Positions 1 through 11,334 of a stretch of 64,000 nt of DNA are shown in pieces (the first letter of the stretch is position 1; every line of letters starts with the position of its first letter). The position numbers and the translations under genes are program-made. The notes beneath the pieces are model-generated. The model made no database searches and was not told the DNA's origin. It saw only the letters and a list, made by a program, of their open reading frames with translations. Source of the DNA: Pisolithus tinctorius (Eukaryota; Basidiomycota; Agaricomycetes; Boletales; Pisolithaceae); contig JANFAH010000004.1 in the NCBI GenBank assembly GCA_024663395.1, forward strand, positions 2,294,001-2,358,000. Reading direction: 5' to 3'.

Positions 1-235
1 GGTCTGGTTCTGGGTGTATGAACTGCAGAAGTGCGCCAAGAGTAGCGCTGTGTTCTGACAGTGGTATAACAGGACGGTCTTTCTCTCCAGGCGGCTGTGG
101 TAATGTGAACATATGCTCAAAGAAAGGAGAGGCTTCAGCGAGGATGGACTTGTGAGCGCAGAACTTGACTCCGTCGCACGACTCGAGGACGATGTCAGTG
201 GCTCTGGAGTAGATCTCTGTGTGTGCGACAGTCAT
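1..235 (-). CDS. BTB/POZ domain protein, N-terminal part, cut by window edge
   Basis: An uninterrupted minus-strand frame starts at the ATG at 235 and runs off the left edge (78 codons). The start of a BTB/POZ fold is visible: a Thr-Asp-Ile-Val-Leu-type opening, then FCAHKSILAEASPFFEHMF, which is the conserved second strand and helix of this fold, and a later stretch resembling LLQFIHPE. In basidiomycetes, proteins of this type are numerous and mostly uncharacterised. The BTB domain mediates dimerisation or docking to cullin-3, but nothing here identifies the partner. The start fits because the domain begins about ten residues after the ATG, as is usual in this group. The C-terminal part is not in the window, so the final class (kelch, MATH or BTB alone) cannot be told. 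Confidence 0.8.
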   Translation of the reverse strand, partial: MTVAHTEIYSRATDIVLESCDGVKFCAHKSILAEASPFFEHMFTLPQPPGEKDRPVIPLSEHSATLGALLQFIHPEPD

Positions 236-350
236 GGTTGAATGGGTCAAAAAGGTGGCGCGCTCTGTGTATATATACGTGTCTCACTCAGCCAGCTCGG
301 AGTCAGAGGGGGGTAGTGATTCGCCTTGCGTACCAAACATGCACAAATAC

Positions 351-1837
351 CTATCGCCGGTGCGGGGAGCGCGATCGCCGATTGCGGGGTGAGCGCGAGC
401 GGCGGTGCCGGCGCTCCCTGGAGTCAGTGGACCGCTCCCCTTCCCTTTCTCGGCTCCTCTTCCGGCGCTGTGCAGCGGAGCCACCACCGGGGACATCGAA
501 CACCATGTCATACTCCCGGCCACCCCTTCTTCTGTCTTCCCCTCTGTACCGCCGTGTTTCTTCGAGATCTTCTCTCCCTCCATACCCGCCATTGTCCCTC
601 TGCCGGCGGAGTCCCATTTTGGGATCGTTGGACCATGTGGTGTTGAGCCGCGCCACAGACTGCGAGCTGCATCCGACGTATTCAGCACTCCGTATGGCAA
701 CAGCTGCACCCAAACAAGACTTACAAGTCAACCCAAATCCGGCGGTCATCAATTAGGACATTCTGCATCTTGAAGTACGCCTGCTTTCGTAAGAAAAAAA
801 TAGTCGCACTAGCTGTGCACGTCCTCACCTGCTCTGCATCCTCACGTTTGTCAAATTCTATAAATGCATATTGGAGGGAATCCCCCGTCTTTTTGTCACG
901 GATAACCTGGCAACTCATAATCGTCCCAAATCTCGAGAATATTAACTCGAGGTCTTCGTCTCGGGTGACTGGATTGAGCTTGCAGACAAAAAGAACGTTC
1001 TCTGGCGGGCGCACGTTGGCAAACGGCAGGTCGCCAACCATTTCGAGCGTCAAGGCAGACGCCTCAGCAGCCCTCTTTCGACGTTCTCGCTCCTCCTCTT
1101 CTTCCGGTAACGTGGCAAGTGGATCTTCATCCTCTGCAATCCGGGTAGAATTGTCCGGAGGCCGTGTAGGTGACGAAGGTGGTTTTACCAGTCCCTCTGG
1201 ATCGGGGAACGGATCATCTATGACACGACGTCACTCGTCAGTATGGAGTACTGATGAAAATGGTGATCGCATACCCAGAATGACAACGTGACGAATGCGA
1301 ACATCTTTGAATGGCCTACCGTCCTGATCTGTAAAGACCTCGTTTAACTTATCTAGCGTGTCTAGGCCCTCCACTACGTGCCCAAAGGCAGCATGTTTCC
1401 CATCCAAGTATTCGATATTGTCTGCAAGAGTTATGAAGAACTGACTGCCACAGCCTCCTGTGTTTCCATTCACGGAGGGGGCGACAGCCATGGAGACTGT
1501 CCCCCTGTGTGTGTGCTTGAGTTTGGGAACGAGTTCTGGCGTGAAGTAGCGAGGCACAGATGTCCCTTCTGACTGTGAGGCGATGTAGGACCATATAGAT
1601 TCTCCTCCAGTACCAGTAGCTGTCGGGTCACCTGTCTGCGCTAGAAAGTCCTTCGAAACTGCGAGACGTCAGAATCTGTCACCATTCGTGAGCGGAGGGC
1701 TCACCGTTAAAGAACGCGTTAAGGTTGTAGTAGTAAGCCTTGCATAGCTTGAGGAAATTCTCGCACGTCTTGGGACATGAATCGACTTCCAGGTCGATGA
1801 CGATGTCGCCGAGAGACGTTTCAAACAGGACGGACAT
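351..1837 (-). CDS. Cyclophilin-RRM protein, PPIL4/CYP59 type (nuclear peptidyl-prolyl isomerase-like)
   Basis: The spliced minus-strand gene encodes a cyclophilin domain (from [17 protein letters not shown] to the segment before about 1231), an acidic linker, an RRM (about 770-1053, with [12 protein letters not shown] as RNP2 and YAFIEFD as RNP1), then an Arg-Ser/Arg-Asp tail ending at 351. This order is diagnostic of the PPIL4/CYP59 family, nuclear proteins linked to splicing and the RNA polymerase II C-terminal domain. The ATG at 1837 gives the family N-terminus. The first intron (about 1659-1704) is GT-AG and restores the frame into the [12 protein letters not shown] segment. Further introns lie near 1230, 830 and 720. 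The position equivalent to cyclophilin A Arg55 reads Asn, while the Gln and Phe positions remain, so isomerase activity may be weak. The tRNA gene lies 105 bp upstream. Confidence 0.9.
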
Positions 1838-1942
1838 GTTGGACAACGTAATGCAGGTGCTGAAGTTGATCTGGCCGGCGATCTAGCGAAGTGCCGAGTC
1901 TAAGAAGAGAGAGAAAAAAAACAAAAAGGAGAGCAAAAGAAA

Positions 1943-2014
1943 TGACCACCGCAGGGGTCGAACCTGCAATCTCCTGATTCGTAGTCAGACGCGATGCCAT
2001 TTCGCCAGGCGGCC
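1943..2014 (-). tRNA. tRNA-Arg(ACG)
   Basis: The 72-nt minus-strand sequence folds as a complete cloverleaf. The 7-bp acceptor stem (GGCCGCC with GGTGGTC) has two G-U pairs. There is a D-arm with the GCG/CGC stem, a 5-bp anticodon stem around loop CTACGAA, and a TpsiC arm with GGTTCGACCCC. The anticodon is ACG (read as ICG), giving Arg for CGN codons. No intron is present at position 37/38. The discriminator base is A. It lies between two divergent protein genes. Confidence 0.95.
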
Positions 2015-2302
2015 GTTGCTGTCTTCGCAATCGTGAGAACTAAGAGACGTCTTTTTCAGCGGGCGGAAGATATCAAATGCTACTGTCCGATCAGACATTC
2101 CGGCTTCCAACTTCCCTGTAGTCGTAGACTGATGGTCTCTGTCCACGTCTGACACCCAGACCGTCTTTCTTTCTACAATTGTTTTGAATCCGGGTAGTTG
2201 CAGTAACTAACCCCACCCATCGAACACACCCCGTGCTCACGACCCCGTTGTGGAGCTGGTAACGGTTCTGCTGACCCTGTAAAATTTACCCTACCTTCCT
2301 TG

Positions 2303-4761
2303 ATGCTGGCAGGCTCAGTATCCCACTCTCCGCGTCCTCGTCCTCCCGCAAGGTCGAGACGCATCGCTGCAAAGTCGTCCCCTCCTCCCCCCTACCGTGC
2401 GCCGTCTCCGTCTGACGAGGGGACTTGCCGGAGTGAGGTATTCACAGCCGAGTCCAGGGGCACGGACCGGGACAAGCTTGCTCTCTCGGCCCAGTCGGAT
2501 CAATGGGACCACCGATCGCGTGAAGAGTTGTCCAATCTGCTCACCAAGGCTGATGAGCTCATCAGGGACCGGGAACAGGGTACGCTGTCTGTTATGGCAG
2601 ATGCATGAAAACACGTTGAAACATTCATACATGGACAGAGTTAAACGCTACGAGCGCCGCATGCAAAACTCTTTACGGGCATAATCTTGAATTGAAGAAC
2701 AGGCACAGAGCACTCCTAGCTAGGCTACCTTTGTCACCGGCCGCCTCATTATCAACGAGAAAGCCATCCTCGCCTTCGCCAACGTTCCCTGACACTCAAC
2801 TCCCACAGTCTCCCCATTATTACAGCGACACCTCGCGCTCGTCATCTAGAACTAGCTTCCGTGCGTCTTTGCCCTTGCATCGCCGTCATATTTCGGTATC
2901 CCCCTCCGACCTGGAGCTTCTGTCCGAAGAGAATGCACAACTTTTGGCCAAGCTCGAGAAACTGGAAGCAGAATCTATCCAGGCTGATCAAGCCGGGCGG
3001 AAGAAGCTCCGAGGTTTAGAGAAGGAGATACAGGGCCTCCGAGAGGAGCTCGAAAGGACACGCGCAAAGAGTGATGAACTCGAGGCCAAGGCGAGAGCTG
3101 CTAGTGTACAGCGGGACGAGGAGTCGTTGAAGAAGAGACGTGAAAGGGAGGAGAGGGTCCGCGCCCTACGTGGAAAATCGGTGCATGAATCAGACGATGT
3201 CCGCGACTTTGCCCCCGGCAACCCTCTCGGCCTCGGACGCCACTCGAAGCCACACCTCGTGCCCCGCAGACACCTCTCTGAAGCTGTCTTTCGGCCATTG
3301 CGCTCAGAAGAAGACAGTGTGTCTGGACTTTCGCGGAAGCTTTCATTGCGGGGGGTCGTCAGACGATCAGCTTCCCAACCAGGTCTGCTTGGTCTCCCAG
3401 ACATATACAGTGATGTGGAGGCCCCTACAGAACACGCTCTGATCTCCCAGCTACTTTCGAAGATAAGGGAACTTGAGGAGACCAATGCCCAGATAATAGA
3501 ACAGCAGGCCAAGACAACTGTTCAGCTCCAGTCAGTACAGAAGGACGCTGACAGTATTCGTCTTGCATACGAGAGCCTGAGTGATGCCGAGAGCGTCCAA
3601 TGGGTTACTGAGAGTGAAGAATGTGACGAGCATCCCGAACCGGAGGAAGCAGACGAGACGGTGCGGTTTTCGAGCCTACGTCGTTCCCTTTCCACGGGTT
3701 CCCCCAGCGACCTTGTCGAAGACATTGAACCCAACTTTCAGAGTGATTTATCTCTCGCTTCCGACCCGGTTTGTACTGACCGGGGGGGTTTTAATACTCG
3801 AACTCGTAAATCAGTCGTTGGTCTCTTTGATTCGTCCGCCTCTGCAAGTTCGGTCTCCACGCCCACTCATCATAATACGCCTTCTGTCCATTCACTCACA
3901 ATTCCTGGCCTTCCCCCGGTTCCATTTGTTCCCCAACCCTCGAGGACGTCATCCCGATCACCTTCGCCAGTTCGGATCGACAGCTTGTCTGGCGCCACGT
4001 CCCCTGCTTATGGGGATGTGCCGAACCACCCTACCCTTGATTGCGAGCTCGGGGCAGCCCTCCATGATAACTGGGACGGTAACCAAGACAGCCATCACTT
4101 TATGACGCCGAGTCTTGTTGGTTTGGGGACGCTTCACTCTCAATACTTGACTCCAGATTGCCTCGGGTCCTTGTCCGTTATCAGCATGTCATCCGACATC
4201 CCCCCTGCAGCACCTGGACTCGCAGCGAGGCCACTCGCAGTCTTCACGTCTGCGATCCAGTCATCCCCGGGAAGTACTAGACTCCGCCCGAGCACCTGGC
4301 GAGGTTACCAGACCAAGTCCGAGACAGCCGCAGAAAGGAAGCGTAGGCAGCTAGAGTCCATTCGCATGCGCACGTATCATTGGAACCAGAGCCGATTTGG
4401 AGGTACTCTTCTCCCCTCTGCGAATCGCCAGAGCGCAGAGTTCAGCCCACCGTCGACGCCGGTTCCTGAACGGCTTTCCAGCGCGTTTGACGCTGTCGTT
4501 GGTACTATCGGCCGGAGCAGCAGCCAGAGCAGTGGTGCGTCGCCGGATGATGCGCCGCGTGCTACAGCAGAAGAGTCCACACATTCGCGAACGATGACAC
4601 AGACGGCTCAGCGTGCGCAACACCGGGGGATTGTTGCTTTCGTGCTGGAAGTATGGCTTTGGCTGCAGTTCGTCATTATTATCGTCGTCTTCGTTTGGGC
4701 GATGGCGAAACGCGGCCCGAAGAGTGTGCTGGAGGGTACTGGCAGAAAGAACAGAGGATGA
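2303..4761 (+). CDS. Large coiled-coil protein with C-terminal membrane anchor, function unknown
   Basis: Two exons (2303-2579 and 2639-4761) join through a GT-AG intron, giving about 800 residues. The start is the first ATG of the frame. The protein opens with a Pro/Ser/Arg-rich stretch, then an acidic helix (SREELSNLLTKADELIRDRE) spliced directly into a second conserved-looking helix (TLYGHNLELKNRHRALLARL). A long heptad-rich coiled coil (about 3000-3180) follows, with a shorter second one near 3450-3560. The remainder is Ser/Pro-rich and low in complexity. Close to the C-terminus is a single hydrophobic span (WLWLQFVIIIVVFVWAMA) followed by basic residues, as in a tail-anchored protein. 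I do not recognise the family. The layout suggests a cytoskeletal or membrane-tethering role, which is inference only. Confidence 0.8.
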
Positions 4762-4944
4762 CAAGTTTTGCGCTACATTAAATATCAGGATCGTGCACGC
4801 GGTACGATAGTGCTCTAGTGATGAACGTTAATTTTGTGTATACCCTGTACTCGTGGATCTATCTATTTCCTTCCTGATACTGTATACTTTGACTTTCAAA
4901 TCCGGACGCATTGCCTGCGCGGCGCCCGAGTATCTGTGACGTAC

Positions 4945-6434
4945 ATGTCTTCCAACTCTTCTTCCACAAGCCTCCGGCCAGCGAAGAAACGAAAATCACC
5001 ACCGACTGAAGAGGTTCCCTCAGACGACGATGAGAGTTCCAGTAGCACGTCGGAAACGGACGAGGACGAGCCCGACGATGACGCACACGTCCTATCACAT
5101 GCCGAACGAAGAAGACAAAAAAAGAGAGAATTAAAAGCTGCTAAGGCAGTCGAAGTAGCAGCCCCCAAAAAGCGCAAACTAGACGACAGCTCAGCGATCA
5201 AAGCGACCAAAGCCGCGCCTTCAAGCGAATCGAAACCAAAACGCGAAAACTCGGTTTGGGTGGGTAACTTGTCGTACAAGACCACCCGTGATGCGTTGGA
5301 GCATTTCTTTGATGGCGTCGGCGAGATCACGCGAATACATATGCCCAAGAGGCCCGTGACTGGAGAAAACTTGGGGTGAGTAATGTTGACTTGGAACATC
5401 CATCCTCACCCCGAAACAAAAAATGTCCTGATAGGTTCGCGTATGTGGACTTTGCAACATCCGACGCGAAGACCACTGCTATCACGCTTTCAGAGGGTCG
5501 ACTGGACGGCCGGAACCTTCTCATTAAGGATGGTACGGCCCCCCTCCTTCAACTGTAAATGTGGCAGCTTGTCTTAAGAGATTTATGGTTGATCAGGGAG
5601 CGACTTTACTGGGCGCCCTGCTAAAAATTCTGAAGGCAGCGGTAACGAGGCTCATGGTAGTACCAAGTCCGCCCAGACGGGTCACTCGAAGACCGCTCAG
5701 AAAATTCTGCATATGCAGAAACAACCTCCTGCACCAACCTTGTTCCTCGGAAATCTGGGATTTGAGGTAACGGAAGACACTATACGGGAGCTCTTTGAGT
5801 CACATCGAAATTTTGGGCATGTAAATCCAAAGGAAAAGGTCGAAGACGAGGACGCCAACGGTGGAGAGTGCGAAGGGAATGAGACGGGTATACGGAAGAT
5901 ACGAATGGGAACTTTCGAAGATAGTGGCAAATGCAAAGGGTATGTCCGCAAAACGGGTTATCCTTTGACATCACTCAGTATTTTTCCGCAAGGTTTGCTT
6001 TTGTCGACTTCACAAGCATCGAACGGGCTACCAATGCTCTCATCAACCCTCGGAACCACCGATTGAAGGGGCGAGATCTGGTAGTGGAATATGCATCTCC
6101 TGATGCTGTGCGGCGAGGTGGAGGCGGTCCAAGAATAGCCAAACCAGAACAACAGGGTAAGAAGGGTAAGAGCCATAGTAAAGACGAGCAAAAGACAGAG
6201 AATTCGCCAACGAAACGCCATAAACGCCCGGTGAAACCCGGACATCGAGATGATACCACTGCTTCCACTGCGGAAGGCAAAACGGAGTTGGCAACTATCT
6301 CTCATGAACCTCGAAAGCGGGGAAGCGAGGACCATGCACATAAAAGACGTGCGAAACCTGGTGCTGCCCTGGCTCAGGCCCCTCGACAGTCCGCCGCAAT
6401 CGTACCTAGCCAAGGCCAGAAAATCGTGTTCTGA
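4945..6434 (+). CDS. NOP13: NOP13-like nucleolar protein with two RRM domains
   Basis: Four exons make a protein with a lysine-rich, acidic N-terminus, two RRMs and a basic tail. RRM1 begins at SVWVGNLSYKTTRDALEHFF and continues after the first intron with FAYVDFAT (RNP1). After a GT-AG intron the linker reads KDGSDFTGRPAK, a segment typical of Nop13. RRM2 starts at TLFLGNLGFEVTEDTIRELF and ends after the third intron with FAFVDFTS. Each RNP1 is split by an intron just before its first aromatic residue, and all junctions keep the frame. Yeast Nop13 is a nucleolar RNA-binding protein found with pre-60S particles. The start at 4945 is preferred over an in-frame upstream CTG-like extension because it opens the Ser-rich N-terminus. 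The gene lies 183 bp after the coiled-coil gene, on the same strand. Confidence 0.85.
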
Positions 6435-6506
6435 ATTGCTTCATGGTCGCAAGCGCGGGCAAAACTAACAGGCTGGAGTAGATGTATGTTACTTTTTGAG
6501 TACACC

Positions 6507-8590
6507 TCAATCCTCCTGTTCCTCATCCTCGTCACCCTCTACCATACCAATCTCAAACTCACCACAGACATCCCACCTAGAACCCGCAGCAGCAGCTGAA
6601 ACGTACTTGACGAAACGCAGAACGCCTTCGTCACGAAGTACAAGCAACAAACAATTGAAGTTCGGCTGGATGGTCAACAATGTACCATCTTCACCACCTT
6701 CCTCTACGTCGGCATCGTCTTGTTCTTCGTCATCCATGTCTTCATCCTGTTGCTTCTGTGCAACCATTGATTTGGGTGCATTTTTTGATTCCGCCTTCTT
6801 GCTTGAACCTGAGCGGTAAACGGCAGGATCATCCTCCTCGTCGTGAGGTGCCATGTAGCACTGCAAACAAAGTCAACGAGCGACTCTGGATCTATGATTG
6901 GGTAACATTACCTCCCACCCACCCCATTCGCCAGTTTGCCAGCCAAACGGTTCTTCATCCTCTGGTTTAGCTTTACCCTTGCCTTTCCTACTTTGCTCGT
7001 TCTTGACATGCGGGGTTAAACCCAACACGACGTCAAGTCGCGCATCAGTTGCTTCGCTTGTTGCAAGTGTGTAGTCCAGACCGGGTCTGAACCTTCGAGC
7101 CTCCACCGAGTAGCTCAATATGATTAGCCTTGTTAACGCGCTGAGCCATGCCCTGAACGCCGCACTGGGGAGAAGCTCGTCCTGCAGTTTGCGAAGTATC
7201 TTCTCAGCGGGAACAAGAGTTGTTTCGGATGAATCTGACTTTTGAATGTTTCCGAGAGTGCAGTACCGCCATTTGTGCGGAGGACCTCGAATATTCCACG
7301 ACCCTGATGTACCAGCGTTGTGAGGTGGAATACGACCATTCCGAGTGACACCATCTAGACCATCGGCTGCGTCTGCCTCAAGTAACTGGGGTTCGAGCTC
7401 ACTGATGAGAGCATCGGAAAGAAAGTAGTGAAGCTCTAAACTCGACTCGGCAACAAATCGTGCCATAAGTGCTTTCATTGTCCTCAGTTGAAGGTATACT
7501 GGGTTGAGAAACTTTAGAAGGAAGGCAGTGTGTTCCGGAGACAACGATGAATCAGGGTGTGGTGTCTCCGATGTCTCAGGGTATTGTGTAAAGATAGTTG
7601 AGCATGAGGTCTGGCCATCGTCGTATTGAGCCTAGCCATCCGATGCACGAAGCAGATAGACATACAAGTTGCTCGCGTGAGCTTTTATGTTCAGGAGGTG
7701 CAGACCCAACGACGTATCCCTCTTCGCCCTCCTGGGCTGCATGGAACCAACCGCTGATACTCAGCCTTGCGTAGCCTCCATCGCCAATGATAACCTCCTC
7801 CACGGAGTGAAAACTTTTCCCAGGCTGCACTTCGAAAAAGACAAATTGATTCCAACTGGGAGGGATAGCTTTCGAGGGTATTGTTTCAGGCTCCGGAATG
7901 CCGTCGTCGTCCAAACGGACGGGATAAAGTTCAAGTGCTCCGCCATATTCCTTCTTCCACTCCTGACCATAAGGGATGGGCATGTAAAGGATGTAGGATA
8001 CTCGTCGCGTGCCAATGACGTCGTCATGGTTGAGGAGATGACAACCCTTCGTGTATGAATTGACAGACATGTCCTGCTTTGATCCTGAAAGGGGGCCACA
8101 ACCAGTGACAGCTTGAATGAACTTGCGGAACTCTTGCGAGTAAAGCGCATCGCGCAGAGAGAGAAGATTAGGGAATAACTCGAGTTGAGCCTCTGAGAGA
8201 TAGGAAAGCGATGCAAGATCGCCTGTTTGATTGACCTGACTCGTGTTTCTGTAAGTCTCGCGGGTCCAACGACTTCAATTTCTGCAACTGCACCTTATAT
8301 ATGTCTGTTTCCTTCTCTGAAAAAGATAGTTCGTTCAGACATTCCTCTTTGACGCCTTGTAACAGATTGTCCTGGAAAAGTTTTTCGATTACGGCGAATT
8401 TGAATGGTTCGCTATTGGTATATTTTGTTCGTAGGAACTCGACGCTGTTCTCCTCTAGCAGTCCTGCGTAAAAGAGCGAGGAGTTGTCCGCGCTTGGCGT
8501 CGACGAAGAATGGCTAGTCTTCAGACGTTTTTGTCGACCGCAGTCGGTATCAGATATTGGAGGCGGGGATCGCGCCTGGACCTTGGCCAT
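6507..8590 (-). CDS. TPA1: TPA1/OFD1-type prolyl 3,4-dihydroxylase (2-oxoglutarate/Fe(II) oxygenase)
   Basis: The spliced gene runs from the ATG at 8590 (MAKVQARSPPP) to 6507. The N-terminal 2-oxoglutarate oxygenase domain contains the His-x-Asp iron motif in HLLNHDDVIGTRRVSYILY. It also has a distal His in the segment FEVQPGKSFHSVEEV and the co-substrate Arg in ARLSISGWFH. A second, degenerate oxygenase-like domain follows (about 6870-7550, ending GWQTGEWGGWE), then an acidic tail and the conserved-looking end segment. This double-domain build is that of Tpa1/Ofd1/OGFOD1, which hydroxylates Pro of ribosomal protein uS12. In fission yeast it also controls the sterol regulator Sre1 in response to oxygen. 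Introns are seen near 6870, 7560 and 8230. A longer upstream in-frame reading exists but has no conserved sequence. Confidence 0.88.
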
Positions 8591-9093
8591 GCCTGAGGGC
8601 GGTGGATGTCCGATGCGCTCGTCTGAATGATAATTAATATTGTGAGCTACTTCAGCCCTAGGAAACACGCTTACTATGGTTATGTAACAGCGTCTCCGGT
8701 CAACGCGACTAACAGTTAGGAATACCACTACTCATCGCAGGACGCCCGATCTCGATTTTCTCACAAACGGTGATCGCATCTTTGCTCCAAAAAGTGATGG
8801 CCATTTACTGTAACACCAGGGCCATCTACGTAGTGTGGAGTATATCCACCAACAGGCTACTCGATACCACGTGACTGAGATTCTGTTGTCTGGGATCCCA
8901 AAAGGTCAAAGAATCTGTCGTGCCATACATTAACTTGCAGTGAGTAACTAATAACACAAGAAGCGTAGCAATGTAATAAAACATCTTGGACAACAATTGT
9001 ACCAGCGGAAGAAGGTGAAACAATGGCATAGATCCGGATGCAATTGCTGTTATCCCTCCAATCAGTAAAGATACGGCTAAGTGGGGTGCACGC
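8591..9093. other. Intergenic stretch, no gene supported
   Basis: This 503 bp gap lies between the TPA1 start and the 3' end of the next minus-strand gene, so it serves as the TPA1 promoter. It holds one CACGTGAC element near 8870, the same core seen at 13264-13304. A 67-codon hydrophobic minus-strand frame is present but shows no conserved features. Confidence 0.6.
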
Positions 9094-10192
9094 CTAGGAC
9101 TTTTCTTCTGTCAGGTAGATGGGCCCGCCAGAAGCGGCTTCCTGTTGCCCAACCTGTAGTAAATGTGCCGCACGAACACCATCCCAAGATGACCGCCCAC
9201 GACTGACCCAAACTTCCTCGGCGTTAGCGCGGAGTTCCTGTGCCACCTGTGATGACAACTGAGAAAGTGGGACTGGCGCGTACAACGGTGCATCCACGAT
9301 GTCCAGCTGCTTGTTTGCACTGGTTTGGGTAGGTAAGAGATAGACGCGATGCATAGCAAAGTCGTTGTCGTGATGCCGCTCAGGATCCGTAGATACGGCA
9401 TCTTCGTATGTCAACCCGAATCCCTGGCTTCGGACAAGATGAGTGTAGTACCGCGATATTGCGAAGATGAAGTGAAGCTATGATAGAAAACGTTCAGTCA
9501 GTTATGGATACGCTTCGGCGCAACAGAAAGACACCGTACCCTGACTACGATCACAAACAAAAGAACAGCCATAAAAACTATCACACCACGCTCGAACCAC
9601 TGTTCGCAATTCTCGGCGTTCAGGCCAAGGTCTACTGCATCACGGAGGAAGTCTTGCTGCCGAGATATATTATCACACACATTTGAACGAGACGAGGGGT
9701 CAATGACAGCCGAAGACGCCAAGGAAGCAAAGAGCGTGAAGAACGCAAAGTCGCCTATCATGTAATTGCGGTAGATGCGAAGAAAACGAGGAATGTTCTA
9801 GATCGTCAATTACGTTGGCAATCTCGCATCTGTTAAAGGGCAAAAAGCATACTTTGATGATGCCTGCGATGCCAAACACGCAAATTGCTGATGCCGCAGC
9901 GAAGTAGGCAGAGAAAAGGCCGCAAATAAGGCGTGCTCCATTTCGGTCCAAGGAGAATCCTGGACCCTCCCATTCACTTGCCGGCTCCCAAGACAGTGAC
10001 CGCCATGCTCTGAAGATGTGGGTTGCGAGCAGGAAGTTAAAGTTGGCACCTAGAAAGGTGGCAACAACTAGAGATGACCTGCGGCGACAGATGTAGATTT
10101 TAGACACATGAATTCCGGCGAGTTTAGAACAGGCAACAGATAGTAGCAGAGACGATATTCAACGGACCCCGTGGAAGTTCCCAGAGGGGCAT
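9094..10192 (-). CDS. Multi-pass membrane protein, about four predicted helices, unknown function
   Basis: Four minus-strand exons join through short GT-AG introns. The best start is the ATG at 10192 (MPLWELPRGPLNIVSATICC), spliced from near 10140 into SSLVVATFLGANFNFLLATHI. Hydrophobic spans are visible at the N-terminus (SLVVATFLGANFNFLL), in LICGLFSAYFAAASAICVFG, in FFTLFASLASSAVI, and in VIVFMAVLLFVIVVRVLHFI. A Cys-containing loop (NVCDN...NCEQW) lies between the third and fourth span. The soluble C-terminal tail of about 110 residues carries the predicted cytoplasmic portion. The four-span topology with an extracellular loop resembles tetraspanin- or MARVEL-like proteins common in Agaricomycetes, but no signature residue proves membership. 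The first splice site has a weak donor (GTTCTA), so the start is the least sure part. Confidence 0.65.
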
Positions 10193-10513
10193 GGCTCCAC
10201 TCCAGTTCAAACATGTAATGCGAACGAACCTAGTCAAGAATTTGCGAGCATTCGACACTCGAAACATCCCCGGGTGGTCCGTCAGGTCTTGCTTATGACT
10301 GGGTGGACAAATGATGGAGAGTGGACGACGAGCAAGTTGTTGGGACGGCTACATAAATATGACTAACCACTAAGCCACTTAGACAGACCGGCTGTGTGCG
10401 TTGTACCCGTCTGACTAAGCCGATTTGTGACGTCGTACCAAACATGGCACGATATTTTTACGATATGTATGTATCAAACCTTCGAAGATTCATTGCAATG
10501 GACAGCCGTCGGA

Positions 10514-10907
10514 TCAGATAATCGTGACTGCTTGCCCAGTGCAGGATTTTCTATACCAGCGGTTAGCTGTAACAATTGTTCGAATTGTGTTCTGAGTAAG
10601 TGAGACCATAGATCGCGCCATTGTTCTGGTCAGTGACCCCTTTGTTTTCTCGCTAACCATACACGCAGTGTCCTCGTGGCTTCCTTGTAGTGCCCCTGTC
10701 AGATTGAAACCATCACTTATCTGATAAGAAGAGAAAGAAGTGCACTCGGTCTCGTCTTGGGTTATCAAATAGAGTTGGAACTGTAAAAAAAAAAAGGCCA
10801 TTCGCATTGCGGAGCAATCGAGACTTACGATGACCAATAGATCACTATTCAGCAGGCCCTTTGCGTTGCGCACAAATGTCAGGGACGTGCACGTTCCAGC
10901 GTGCGCA
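10514..10907 (-). CDS. Orphan gene fragment with one strong intron
   Basis: Two minus-strand exons flank an exemplary 48-nt intron (10781-10828: GTAAGT donor, 11-nt T tract, ACAG acceptor). Spliced together they read LTFVRNAKGLLNSDLLVI then FQLYLITQDETECTSF, with no stop until 10514. A good acceptor (GGTTAG) just before the first exon suggests at least one more exon upstream, with a possible short start exon near 11110-11153. That exon would need an intron of about 200 nt, which is long for this window. I do not recognise the family. The quality of the intron argues for a real or recently lost gene rather than a chance frame. Confidence 0.4.
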
Positions 10908-11334
10908 ACGCCCTAACCTCAAGAAGATCGATGCTTATCTTGCTGGACGTCAACCTATCTCAAATTCAACGGCCCGGAATTTATAAGCCGTTCATGATGC
11001 GCAAGTGCCTTGCCGATTTCTCAAGAGCCTTCCGAATCGGACCTTTTAGTGCGTGACCTTGCTTGTGGCGGCCTGGCTGAGGGGGTTTTGGGGCGAACTA
11101 CTACCTTACCGGTGCAAGGTACCTAATGAAGCGGAAAATTACTCTGAAACTCATGTTATGCGTGTGGTTTCCGATCACCTCAGTCCGCTGGCGCCGACCC
11201 ACCGCCCTCTTGATGCGGTGCACCTTTTCACGAGTACGAAACTCCGAGTGGGTCTCATCCAGCAACCATGACAACACACGGCACCGGCTGGGAAACTAGC
11301 ACTACGGGATAAAAAACCGTGCCAACCAAGACTA
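10908..11334. other. Gap before CDC14 3' end, nothing firm
   Basis: About 430 bp separate the orphan fragment from the stop of CDC14. A short ATG-initiated minus-strand frame near 11110-11153 ends in a GTAAGG donor and might be the first exon of the orphan gene. Apart from that I see no gene, RNA or repeat. Confidence 0.4.

Noticed and set aside
284..773. Several long frames on both strands over 223-773
   Set aside because: They overlap the Arg/Ser-rich tail of the PPIL4-type gene, whose biased codons leave other frames open.
8590..8728. N-terminal extension of TPA1 upstream of 8590
   Set aside because: Open in frame but unlike the family; the ATG at 8590 gives the normal N-terminus.
8826..9029. 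67-codon hydrophobic minus frame
   Set aside because: No ATG context, no conserved motif, sits in the TPA1 promoter.
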